From contig JAITMC010000006.1 in the NCBI GenBank assembly GCA_031277615.1, positions 1 to 64,000 on the forward strand: 64,000 nt of DNA, written 5' to 3'. The notes under the pieces were generated by a model. That model saw nothing but the letters and a program-made list of their open reading frames with translations, was not told where the DNA came from and ran no database searches. A program made the translations under genes and the position numbers. Positions 8,442 through 16,995 of this stretch are shown here, one piece after another (position 1 is the first letter of the stretch; the number at the start of each line of letters is the position of its first letter). The stretch comes from Chryseobacterium sp. GTDB lineage: Bacteria; Bacteroidota; Bacteroidia; Flavobacteriales; Weeksellaceae.

Positions 8442-8942
8442 ATGGATCAGAAAATTTTCATCAATAAAGCAGAAGCTTCGGGCATTATTGCACTTGATCT
8501 TCTGGATTATAAACCTACAGTGGATATTGTAGAGTTTGATATCAGGGATCATCTTTTCATGGGAATGATTGTGAAGGAGAAAGAATTTAAAGAATCGATT
8601 GCTGCCGTGGATTTTTCTGTATACAACGAGAAAGCCGTAGGAATCATCTGTTCCACGGATGCCATTATCCCGCCCTGGGTTTATATGCTGGTCATGGAAA
8701 AACTGGCACCTTATGCGGTTTATGCAGATCTTAACAATGCTGAGACGGTCCTTCTGGATCTCTGGAAACGCCGGCTCACCTATGCCGATCTGAAGCATTA
8801 TAAAAATCAGAAAGTGGTGGTAAGAGCCCGTGCCGATCATGATCCTGCCCTTTATTTGCTGGCAGCCGGACTCCTGAAGCCAATGGTAAAGACCCTGATG
8901 TATGGTGAAATAGGAATGCCGAAAGTAATTTTTAAAAATTAA
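8442..8942 (+). CDS. DUF2480 family protein
   Basis: A 166-residue soluble protein that I recognise as DUF2480 from its start (INKAEASGIIALDLLDY), the central ICSTDAIIPPWVYMLV phrase and length. The family is found in Bacteroidota next to Fe-S or redox genes, but no biochemical role is known to me. It begins 25 bases after the sod stop and ends 7 bases before the reductase start, so it belongs to the same operon. A function in Fe-S or oxidative-stress handling is inferred from context only. Confidence 0.85.
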   Translation: MDQKIFINKAEASGIIALDLLDYKPTVDIVEFDIRDHLFMGMIVKEKEFKESIAAVDFSVYNEKAVGIICSTDAIIPPWVYMLVMEKLAPYAVYADLNNAETVLLDLWKRRLTYADLKHYKNQKVVVRARADHDPALYLLAAGLLKPMVKTLMYGEIGMPKVIFKN

Positions 8943-8949
8943 AATCAGA

Positions 8950-9570
8950 ATGAAAGCAATCATATTCAACGGATCTATGGACAACAGACCGGAGTCTGCA
9001 CCGGGCCGTATTTCACAGTTTTTCAAAGAAAAGCTGGATGAATGCGGAGTACAAGCGGAGGTTTTCAATCTGGCTGACGCAGGAATTCCCATGTTTGATC
9101 TTACCCTCAGCAAAACGCCTTTAGCCGTGGAAAGGATGACACAGCTTTTTCTGGAAGCGGATACGCACTTCTGGCTGGCACCCTTATACCACGGAAGCAT
9201 ACCGGGTGTGATGAAGAACTGCCTGGACTGGCTGGAAGTTACTTCCGGACATTATCAGCCGTACCTCACGGATAAAACAGTGGGACTGGTTTGCTGGGCA
9301 GACGGGCTTCAGGCCATGCAGGGTATTAATACGATGGATGTCATTGCCAAGTCGTTACGTGCCTGGCCGCTGCCTTTCAGTATTCCGATCATCAGGTCTG
9401 CCTTATACGATGCGGAAGATCCGGCAAAGATCTCCCTGATGTATTCGGATAAGTTTGAAAAGCTGATCCATATGGCCACTACAAAGAGAATCGAAAAGGG
9501 ATTTTCCGTTCATTCCTATGATATAACGGAGTCCCATAACCCAGTGACTGTTCAGAATAATCATGGATGA
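8950..9570 (+). CDS. NADPH-dependent FMN reductase family flavoprotein
   Basis: A 206-residue flavodoxin-like protein. Near the N-terminus IIFNGSMDNRPES matches the phosphate-binding loop of NADPH-dependent FMN reductases, and LAPLYHGSIPGVMKNCLDWLE is the typical P-x-Y-x-G-x-x-P-G-x-x-K-x-x-x-D block of this family. It likely moves electrons from NAD(P)H to flavin, quinone, or to the ferredoxins coded just downstream; the partner is inferred. Its end overlaps the 2Fe-2S ferredoxin start by 8 bases, which favours coupled translation. Confidence 0.85.
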   Translation: MKAIIFNGSMDNRPESAPGRISQFFKEKLDECGVQAEVFNLADAGIPMFDLTLSKTPLAVERMTQLFLEADTHFWLAPLYHGSIPGVMKNCLDWLEVTSGHYQPYLTDKTVGLVCWADGLQAMQGINTMDVIAKSLRAWPLPFSIPIIRSALYDAEDPAKISLMYSDKFEKLIHMATTKRIEKGFSVHSYDITESHNPVTVQNNHG

Positions 9571-9880
9571 AATTACAATTACGGTAAAGGATCAGGAAGG
9601 AAATATCCATCAGCTGATCTGCCCTCTGGAAATGGGTCTTAGCCTGAAAGATCTCTGCAAAGCTTATGAACTCCCTATGGAAGCGATGTGCGGCGGTATG
9701 GCCATGTGTGCTACCTGCCACTGCTATATCCAAAGTGATCCTTCGGTGCTTCCTGAAAAAAGTGATATTGAGGAAGCACTTCTCTCGGAGCTTTTTACGA
9801 CGACCTCTGCCAGCAGACTGGCCTGCCAGATTCAGCTTACCGCAGCAATGGACGGACTTTCCATAGAAATTGCTGAATAA
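9563..9880 (+). CDS. 2Fe-2S ferredoxin
   Basis: A 105-residue adrenodoxin/ISC-type ferredoxin. Cluster ligands are in CGGMAMCATCHCY (C-x5-C-x2-C) with the fourth Cys in LACQIQL near residue 91. It is a one-electron carrier, in the same operon as the FMN reductase it overlaps. The neighbouring SufR-like regulator and SOD suggest it works in Fe-S biogenesis or defence against oxidative damage. Confidence 0.9.
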   Translation: MDEITITVKDQEGNIHQLICPLEMGLSLKDLCKAYELPMEAMCGGMAMCATCHCYIQSDPSVLPEKSDIEEALLSELFTTTSASRLACQIQLTAAMDGLSIEIAE

Positions 9881-9957
9881 TAAAAAGAAAATGCCCCTGC
9901 GGCCTATTTTTTCCAACGCTTCCGGTGAAATTCCGGAGTTTATTTACTTAAGTTTAG

Positions 9958-10392
<435 letters not shown>

Positions 10393-10411
10393 TGACCGGA
10401 GCGTTCATAAA

Positions 10412-10437
10412 AAAGCCTGCACTTTATGGCAGGCTTT
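10412..10437. terminator. Bidirectional intrinsic terminator
   Basis: Arms AAAGCCTGC (10412-10420) and GCAGGCTTT (10429-10437) with an 8-base loop, A-rich before and T-rich after. It sits between the convergent ferredoxin and panE genes. Confidence 0.85.
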
Positions 10438-10444
10438 CTATTAT

Positions 10445-11380
10445 TTACCGGGATTTTATTCCGTCATATATTTTTTGGGTAAAAGGGGTTTCTATTCCCA
10501 ATTCCTTTCCTAATCTCAGAACGGTTCCGCCTAAAAGCTCCAGTTCATTGTTTTCTTTTCCGGAATTGATGTCAAGCTGCAGAGAAGTAGGGGTCTCATA
10601 AGGAAATGAAGCTGCCTTTTCAAAAGTTTTTGCGATGATCTCTTCATCCAGATTTATATTTTTACGGCGTGCGATCTGTTTAATCTCCTCCATAATTCCG
10701 GCAGCCTCTTCTTTCTGGCTGCTATCATTACCTATCGCTCCAATGGAAGAATTGTGAATGGCTGTCACCAATCCGAAGCTGGCAATAAAAATATATTTCG
10801 TCCAGATATCCGTTAATGAATTATCTTTAAAATCAATATCGATTCTACTTTCCTTCATCAGATTAATGATCCAGTCCACATCGGCAGAGAAATGCTGAGG
10901 ATCTCTTCCCACGATCATTTTCCCGGCTTTCCCTTTATGCTCTACCACACCTTTTTCCTTAATATGGGAAGCTACATAGATACAGGTTGGCAGAATGATA
11001 TTGTTGGGAATGATGTTTCTGATTCTTACATCAATATCGGCTCCGTTCATCATCGGCAACAGCACTGTATTTTCATGAATGACCGGCAGCAGCTGATGAC
11101 AAACGTTTTCCAGGTCATATTCCTTTACACAGATCATGATGAGATCCGGGTTTTTGATGTCACTGATATGTTGTTCTACCGCATCAGGAAATGTATGATC
11201 TACAGGATGTTCGGGAGAAATCAGAACAAGGCCCTGTTTTTTTACTTTTTCATAGGTTTCTCCTCTGGCGGTAAAGGTAACGGTATTTTTCCCGGAAGTT
11301 TCGTTCATCTGGCTGATCTTGAAGCCGAAATATCCTCCGACTCCGCCCAGGCCGATGACCACAATATGTTTTTTACTCAT
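10445..11380 (-). CDS. panE: 2-dehydropantoate 2-reductase (ketopantoate reductase family)
   Basis: A 311-residue NADP-dependent reductase. It has a Rossmann start (VVIGLGGVGGYFG), the central MNGADIDVRI phrase (the family has MNG at this point), the catalytic Lys in TDIWTKYIF and the substrate-binding NELELLGG near residue 290. The family reduces ketopantoate to pantoate for coenzyme A synthesis, but many paralogues exist with other substrates, so panE is probable and not certain. Its start lies 8 bases inside the end of the methyltransferase gene, so both are in one operon. Confidence 0.8.
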   Translation of the reverse strand: MSKKHIVVIGLGGVGGYFGFKISQMNETSGKNTVTFTARGETYEKVKKQGLVLISPEHPVDHTFPDAVEQHISDIKNPDLIMICVKEYDLENVCHQLLPVIHENTVLLPMMNGADIDVRIRNIIPNNIILPTCIYVASHIKEKGVVEHKGKAGKMIVGRDPQHFSADVDWIINLMKESRIDIDFKDNSLTDIWTKYIFIASFGLVTAIHNSSIGAIGNDSSQKEEAAGIMEEIKQIARRKNINLDEEIIAKTFEKAASFPYETPTSLQLDINSGKENNELELLGGTVLRLGKELGIETPFTQKIYDGIKSR

Positions 11381-12178
11381 TGTTTATTAATAGTTTTATT
11401 GCTTTGGTTGCCATGAAAGCCGGCACGTACTGATCGAGCAGAAATCTCGGATGCGGCTGCATTTCCTCGGTATAATCACTGATGATAAAACCGGCCCTCA
11501 GCTGTCCGCCGATAAGGTCAGAAAGTGTATGTCCGAAAACAAAAGCTTCGTTATTAGCCAGCTTTCTTTCAATCTGTGCCTGATCCAGGTCTTTGAGGTC
11601 TGAGTAAGGAAGTTGGTATGTAGGTCTGATCATGCCGTTTTCCTGATCTTCCGGATTACGGCCGCCTACAAAAACAACGGGATTGAAAAAGCTGGACAAA
11701 AGAAAACCACCTTTTTTCAATACTCTGAAAGCTTCTCTCCAGACGGGATTTACATCTTCTACATAGTGATTGGAGATCGGATGGAAAACGATATCAAAAG
11801 ACTCATCTTCAAATGTACCGAGGTTTCTCATATCGCCCTGAACAGTTTCCAAAGTCAGCCGGTCGCGCTGAGCCACCATTTCATCCTGCTTCAGCTGTTC
11901 TCCGAAATATCGAAAACCACTACCGAAGCACCTGCAGCTGCCAGTACAGGAGCCTGCTGCCCACCGGCAGAAGCCAGACACAATATTCTTTTTCCTTTAA
12001 CATCACCCAGCCAATCTTTGTTCAATGGCTGAGGCGTCAGATGCACGTCCCACTTCCCTTCCCTGGCCTCCTGTATGAGCTCTGAACTTACGGCCCTGGA
12101 CCATTCGTGCCGAGCCAGAGCCTGACTGTTCCAGGCGGACTCATTATGTTTTAAAAAATCAACTTCCTGATCCTTCAT
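11373..12178 (-). pseudogene. SAM-dependent methyltransferase, frameshifted
   Basis: The first part (12178 to about 11900) reads MKDQEVDFLKHNESAWN up to the SAM motif RILCLASAGGQQAPVLAAAGASVVVFDIS. The frame then runs into a stop at 11891, while the rest of the domain (EQLKQDEMVA, a QGDMRNL motif and FDIVFHPISNHYVEDV) continues in the next frame to 11373. Restoring one base near 11899-11903 (GAG-AA read as GAG-GAA) rejoins them into one protein of about 268 residues. It is either a recent pseudogene or a sequencing indel. The substrate is unknown. The gene is upstream of and overlaps panE. Confidence 0.75.
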
Positions 12179-12332
12179 ATTTTTATTTTAAAATTTCGGG
12201 AAAAAGCTGTATCGGTTGAATACTAAGCTTTTATAAAGATTATCAAAAAAGTCAGGTAACGATTTGGTAACGGTACTCTTTGCTTTGCCTTTCAACATGT
12301 TTCCCTCAGCTTATAACAAATATACAAAATAA

Positions 12333-12360
12333 AAGGATAGGCCCTGTGTTTCCTACCCTT
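12333..12360 (-). terminator. Terminator of the GntR/Ntn-hydrolase operon
   Basis: On the minus strand AAGGGTAGG pairs with CCTATCCTT (one G-U), followed by TTATTTT. It lies 62 bases past the stop of the 12422 gene. The rest of 12179-12421 has no gene. Confidence 0.6.
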
Positions 12361-12421
12361 ATCTCATACCTAATTTAGAAAAGATGAGAAATCAATCATA
12401 TCTAATTATATTAAGAACTTC

Positions 12422-15019
12422 TTACTTATCAGATTTTAATTTATTTATTTCAGAAATATGCTTTTTGGCATTATCATTATCTGGATTCAGTTTAAGCGAT
12501 TTTTTATAATTTAGAATAGACTTTTTGTAATCTTTATTTACAAAGTAAGCTTCACCAAGACTATCCAATAAATCTGCATTTTTAGGATATTCTTTTGTTG
12601 CAAATTCAAACAGATCGATTGCTTTTTTTACTTCTTTATCTTTATACAACAAATCATATCCGAGGCTATTGAGCGTATATTGCAGATTGGTGTTAAAATA
12701 AATATCTTCTTGTTTGCTTAATGCATCAAATGATTTTTTAGCCAATTGAGGATTCGTTAAAAGTTGAGATTTCAATACTGATTTTAAGTTTAATTTTGGA
12801 AACTTAATTAGATCCGTTTCTATTTTATTAAATAGTATTTCCCAATCATTAAGTGCTAAATCAGATTTGTTATTAATAATTACAATTTGACCATATTTGC
12901 TGTCAGGGCAAATTAAAATGCCACTTCTTACTCCATTGGTATCCCCTGTTTTTGAATAATAAAATCCTTCTTCTTTACCCGTTCCCATATCTTGCCACAG
13001 GTATCCCATTACATTGTTCTGATCATCCTCAAATAGGGTTTTAACTGCTTCCTTCACAAGAGGATTTTCACTCTCTAACTGGAATTTCATCAGTTTTACA
13101 AGGTCTGGTAACGTAGTAATAATGCCATAACCGCCGCCCAGCAAAGGGTTCTTCTCTATAGGAGCTAGTTCGCCAACGTTTGTATAACTATTAGCTAAGT
13201 AGTGTTTATGCTCTTGATAATCGCTCAAATACGTGTTTTTCATATCCAATTCGTTCAAAAAATCTTGAAGCAGATCTTTATAAGATGTATGATACACTTG
13301 TTCTAATATATAGGCCATTAGCTCTGAACCTATGGAATTATAATCATAAAATGTGCCCGGCTTTTTGTCTAATTCTACCGTTTTGAGCTCCTCTAAAAAA
13401 GTAGACATCGTGTAATCAAAAGGTCTGCTTTCATAGTAACCTTCTGCTGTTTTTTTATTGACTTCTAATAGCTTTTTGGGTACTTTGGTTTTGAATCCAA
13501 GCGTGTGCGTTAGTAAATTTTTAATCGTTATTGGGGTGCCTTGATATTCTAAATTAGGATAGGCATCCACTAGATGTTTTCTAATATCCTCATCTAATTT
13601 TATCCGATTTTCCAGCACAGCCTTAGCAGCTAAAGAACCTACAAAAACTTTAGAAATAGAGGCAATCTCATAGAGAGTATTATCATTGGGTTTATTTTTT
13701 CCATTTCTATCTATTTCTCCGTAATAATTATGAAAAACCTCTCCATTTTTATAGATCGCTAAAGCTATTGAGTTGATGTTGCCTTTTTTTATTTCATTTT
13801 CGGCATACTGATTTATTAAGTCAGTTAGCTTACTAAAATTTTCTGTGTTGGTTTTTTCTGTTTTCGCTCTAATTTTAGATACCATTTCCCTCGCATTCTT
13901 ATTTTCAGGATCAAGAGATAACGATTTTTCATAGTTTTTCGTTGCATTTTCCCAATCCTTATTTTCAAAGTAAGCCTCGCCTAAACTATCGTACAGATCT
14001 GCATGATTGGGCTGTAGATTTACAGCATATTCAAAAAGTTTGATCGCAGCTTCTGGATTTTTCTTCTGTTTTAACCATTCATAACCAATTGTATTGACAT
14101 CATCAGCAAACCCCATTTCATTAAGTTCTTCTTCAGAGAGATTTTCTTTACCCATTTTTTCTTTAAAAACCAATGTTGGATCATCCACGTTGTTATACGT
14201 TAGATAATATGTATAACCTATTGATTCCTTTGGAAACAAATCAGCAATCATTGTCTTATGATTCCCTTTTTTTAATTCTTTGGTTAAATCTAATTCTATA
14301 AATTGCGAATAATCATGAAAAAGGTAAACTCTAATCTTTAATGCATTCAGGTCGTAAATGGTAGAATACTGTGTTGCATTTATTGAATTTTTTTGGGCAA
14401 AATGAGCCATTGCCTGACTACAATAATCAAGTGTTGCTTTTTTATTGGAAGTAGTAAGAAACTTCAACCCATTTTGGAAATAAGATTTATTAACTTCATT
14501 TACGTTCTTGGTTTGAGAATAGTAAAAATTTGAAAAAGACTTTTCAGATTCTTTTCCAATAATCATTTCATCTCCTTCTACAATTAAATACTCTCCTGAT
14601 TTATCTACAAATACAAGCATGCTATTGGTAAGAGAAGACAAGTTTATTCTTTCGAGGTATGATTTAACTTCTCCTACATTACTCATGGATTGCATTATGT
14701 TTCTTATTGCATTGCCAATTGGAACGATTGCCTTTCCTTCAGTATTTGTAATAGCCAAATAAGGTACATAAAACCCATCAAACACCAATCCTTTCTCATT
14801 AACAGCACCCTGTGCAAAATTATTATGTAGCCCCATGTACATAACTCCATATTTTCCAACCGTAGAATCTTCAAACCAAAACTGGCTATTTGGACTTAAA
14901 TAATCTTCATTATTTCCGACTATGGTTTTACCATTTTCAGTAACTTTATACATGGTACATGAATACCCTATCTGCGGAAATAATATCGTTATTAAGATGA
15001 GAAAAAAAGTGTATTTCAT
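12422..15019 (-). CDS. Ntn-hydrolase / TPR / beta-lactamase-like / TPR fusion protein
   Basis: An 865-residue exported protein. Signal peptide 1-20 ends just before Cys-21 (SCTMYKV), which would become the N-terminal nucleophile of a linear-amide hydrolase (choloylglycine hydrolase/acyltransferase-like) domain, residues 21 to about 255. A TPR pair follows (about 305-385, with LYDSLGEAYFENKDWENATK). Residues 400-725 are a serine beta-lactamase/DD-peptidase domain with all three motifs: SISK (about 453), YDYN (about 558) and KTG (about 691). A second TPR pair closes it (about 770-860). Expected location is the periplasm. Substrates could be amides, N-acyl compounds or peptidoglycan peptides; this is inference. 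The DNA is more AT-rich than its neighbours. A GntR regulator ends one base before its start. Confidence 0.85.
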   Translation of the reverse strand: MKYTFFLILITILFPQIGYSCTMYKVTENGKTIVGNNEDYLSPNSQFWFEDSTVGKYGVMYMGLHNNFAQGAVNEKGLVFDGFYVPYLAITNTEGKAIVPIGNAIRNIMQSMSNVGEVKSYLERINLSSLTNSMLVFVDKSGEYLIVEGDEMIIGKESEKSFSNFYYSQTKNVNEVNKSYFQNGLKFLTTSNKKATLDYCSQAMAHFAQKNSINATQYSTIYDLNALKIRVYLFHDYSQFIELDLTKELKKGNHKTMIADLFPKESIGYTYYLTYNNVDDPTLVFKEKMGKENLSEEELNEMGFADDVNTIGYEWLKQKKNPEAAIKLFEYAVNLQPNHADLYDSLGEAYFENKDWENATKNYEKSLSLDPENKNAREMVSKIRAKTEKTNTENFSKLTDLINQYAENEIKKGNINSIALAIYKNGEVFHNYYGEIDRNGKNKPNDNTLYEIASISKVFVGSLAAKAVLENRIKLDEDIRKHLVDAYPNLEYQGTPITIKNLLTHTLGFKTKVPKKLLEVNKKTAEGYYESRPFDYTMSTFLEELKTVELDKKPGTFYDYNSIGSELMAYILEQVYHTSYKDLLQDFLNELDMKNTYLSDYQEHKHYLANSYTNVGELAPIEKNPLLGGGYGIITTLPDLVKLMKFQLESENPLVKEAVKTLFEDDQNNVMGYLWQDMGTGKEEGFYYSKTGDTNGVRSGILICPDSKYGQIVIINNKSDLALNDWEILFNKIETDLIKFPKLNLKSVLKSQLLTNPQLAKKSFDALSKQEDIYFNTNLQYTLNSLGYDLLYKDKEVKKAIDLFEFATKEYPKNADLLDSLGEAYFVNKDYKKSILNYKKSLKLNPDNDNAKKHISEINKLKSDK

Positions 15020-15020
15020 T

Positions 15021-15662
15021 TTATTTATTTTTAGATTTTAGCCAGTTAATGAGCGTATCTACACCTACTAAATTATTTTTTGCCAATAATTCTGCTGCTT
15101 TTTGAAGTTCTCCTTTTTGTAATTGAAGAATAATATGCTCGTGCTGATTGCTTGATTTTTCAACCGTATTATTCATTGCCATATAAGCATATTCATACCG
15201 CTGGGATTGGCGATGTAATATCTTTATCATTTTTAGTAATCTTTGATTGGGACAATTAGAAATTAACAGCATATGCCAACGCTCATCTAACTCAACAATT
15301 TCTCTTGAAGACTTGGTCCGTAATATATTTAAATTGATTTCAATGAGTTCTTCCAAAACTTTTTTATCTGGAATGCCCGATAACTCCAATGCAAATGACT
15401 CTAACTTTGCTCTTAGCGGATAAATTTCAATAATATCATCTTCTGAAAATTGTGCTAATCGATAGCCTTTTCTCGATTCCGATACGACTATGCCTTCCCA
15501 TTCTAATTGTTGAAGTGCGTCTCTAAGTGGCGTACGACTAATGTTTAGTAATTCTGCCAAGTGAATTTCCCGCATAGGGTCGTTAGGCATTATTTTACCT
15601 TCAATAATCAATTGCCACAAAGCTTTTATTATTTGACTTTTTAATGTTTCTTGTGTTATCAT
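15021..15662 (-). CDS. GntR family (FCD/FadR-type) regulator
   Basis: A 213-residue regulator starting at ATG 15662 (MITQETLK), preceded by AAAGGA; an upstream in-frame TTG at 15683 lies inside the operator palindrome and is rejected. The N-terminal winged helix has REIHLAELLNISRTPLRDALQQLE, the GntR recognition block. The C-terminal helices fit the FCD ligand domain, with Asp/His residues (ELDERWHMLL, NQHEHIILQL) where the family often binds a metal and a carboxylate ligand. The stop is one base from the start of the fusion gene, so it almost surely regulates that operon. Confidence 0.87.
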   Translation of the reverse strand: MITQETLKSQIIKALWQLIIEGKIMPNDPMREIHLAELLNISRTPLRDALQQLEWEGIVVSESRKGYRLAQFSEDDIIEIYPLRAKLESFALELSGIPDKKVLEELIEINLNILRTKSSREIVELDERWHMLLISNCPNQRLLKMIKILHRQSQRYEYAYMAMNNTVEKSSNQHEHIILQLQKGELQKAAELLAKNNLVGVDTLINWLKSKNK

Positions 15663-15672
15663 TCCTTTGTTT

Positions 15673-15684
15673 ATTGTATACAAT
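15673..15684. promoter_or_regulatory. Perfect 12-bp palindrome, candidate GntR operator
   Basis: ATTGTATACAAT, a site typical in shape for FadR-type GntR proteins. It ends 10 bases before the regulator ATG, in the leader or core promoter. Confidence 0.65.
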
Positions 15685-15783
15685 ATGCAAAAATAATGAT
15701 TTTTAGAGATATTTATATAGTGTTTCTAGCTAATAATGTTTTGTTATGATCTTTTATAGTTTCCTACTTTTCTTTTTTGTTTA

Positions 15784-16140
15784 GTTAGTAAATTGCTCTT
15801 CTTCGTCATCTTCGTCCTCTGCATTGGGTAACAGCTGAATAGTCTTACATCGGAATTAGACGAATGCTCCTATAATATAAACTTATAAAGGTCTTTTGTT
15901 GGTAAATCGTCCAGTGTATTCGTTTTAGCAACAGGGTTGTCCTGTTTCTTTAATTCGGGTTTGTTTCCGTTGTTCCGCCATTCGTTAAATACACTTGTTA
16001 ACAGGCTTCTATCCCAATTGTGAAGCGTTCCAAATGCTTCGGCTTTCGTGGTAGATGAACGTGATACCGTAAATCCGTCCGCTTTCGTTCCTGCGGACAA
16101 CCCTATTGATGCCCTGCTCTACAAGTTACTTTTTAAATTC
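15784..16140 (-). pseudogene. Decayed gene fragment of unknown, possibly mobile, origin
   Basis: The minus strand has an open stretch from about 16123 to 15870 (ASIGLSAGTKADGFTVSR, then LHNWDRSLLTSVFNEWRNNG), beginning after a stop and having only TTG as a possible start. About 30 bases after its end another frame codes an acidic tail (LLPNAEDEDDEEEQFTN) that stops near 15786. The two look like remnants of one or two longer genes. The regular, higher-GC wording differs from the AT-rich GntR operon next door. I cannot name the family; a relic of a plasmid or conjugative element is a guess. Confidence 0.35.
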
Positions 16141-16170
16141 CTTTTTGCTGTTGGTAGTGTAGTTTTAAGA

Positions 16171-16240
16171 CAAAAGATCCAAAAATTCAAGACCGGGATC
16201 ATCCGTTAAAAATTCACAATGACTCCTGGTTTTTATTTTA
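16171..16240. repeat. Dispersed intergenic repeat, copy 1
   Basis: Shares about 70 bases with 62557-62624, including TTCAAGACCGGGATCATCCG (here) versus TTCAAGACAGGAATCATCCG (there), flanked in both by CAAAAG and ATCCAAA on one side and GACTC and TTTTTATTT on the other. No ORF spans it here. Confidence 0.65.
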
Positions 16241-16392
16241 AAACATTAAGGGGCTTTAAGTGGTAAGATAAATTAAGAAAAAATCAAAGTTTTTTGATAA
16301 GGTGATGTCCTCTATCCCAAAAACAGGTTTTATATTTGGGAAAAGCCTTAATGACTTAAGATCATTCAGATAAAAGTGTATTAATTTTAAAT

Positions 16393-16755
16393 TTAAAATT
16401 CTTCCCAGCCTTCCTGCTGTGGGTCATATTTGGCAAATTCCCCGGTATCGGTAAATTCAGAGGCGGTCATTCCCACTTCAAAAATGGAGCTTTCACTCAG
16501 TCCGGCCCTGAAATACAATCCTCTTTCTGACAACAATACGGATCCGAAATCTTCATCCGGATGATTGAAATGAAGTCCTGAATCGTCTTCCCGTACCAGT
16601 TGATATTTATACCGGATAAGGCGTTCTTTCAGATCCTCGATCTGCTGTTGTTCAAACGGAATAAGGTTGTCTTCACGATCAAAGAAACTTTCATCATTGG
16701 CATGCTGTTCCTTTTCTTTTGTTTCAGTTCTGAATAGCTGGATATTATAGCTCAT
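16393..16755 (-). CDS. Conserved hypothetical protein, 120 aa
   Basis: A soluble acidic protein with no signal or membrane segment. It starts MSYNIQLFRTETKEKE and ends EGWEEF; the middle has a Gln/Glu-rich helix and the phrase FGSVLLSERGLYFRAG. The start is supported by its position directly after a region free of ORFs. I do not recognise a domain. It is alone on its transcript; nothing suggests regulation. Confidence 0.65.
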   Translation of the reverse strand: MSYNIQLFRTETKEKEQHANDESFFDREDNLIPFEQQQIEDLKERLIRYKYQLVREDDSGLHFNHPDEDFGSVLLSERGLYFRAGLSESSIFEVGMTASEFTDTGEFAKYDPQQEGWEEF

Positions 16756-16995
16756 GGGTATGATTTGGATGGATATTTTAATTTATTTTTCCGGGAACCA
16801 ATATAATACTTTTAAGGGTTGCCTGATGTTAATTATTCGGATTCGTTATAAAAATGGATGATGGTGGATGATGGAAGATGGGTGATGGGAGTTTTGAAAG
16901 CCCTAAAAAGGAGTTGCTGATCTGTTTTGATTTGAGGTAATTGGATAGTAATGGTCTGGTCATTAATGGTCCAGGTTTTCAGCTTCTTAATTCTC

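Noticed and set aside
8436-9200. A 254-codon open frame on the minus strand covering the DUF2480 and reductase genes
   Set aside because: It lies opposite two well-supported genes, has no promoter or ribosome-site context, and its residue composition is that of an antisense shadow.
16851-16894. GATGG-rich simple repeat, with a similar string near 46340
   Set aside because: Low-complexity runs of this kind are common in AT-rich intergenic DNA and show no structure.
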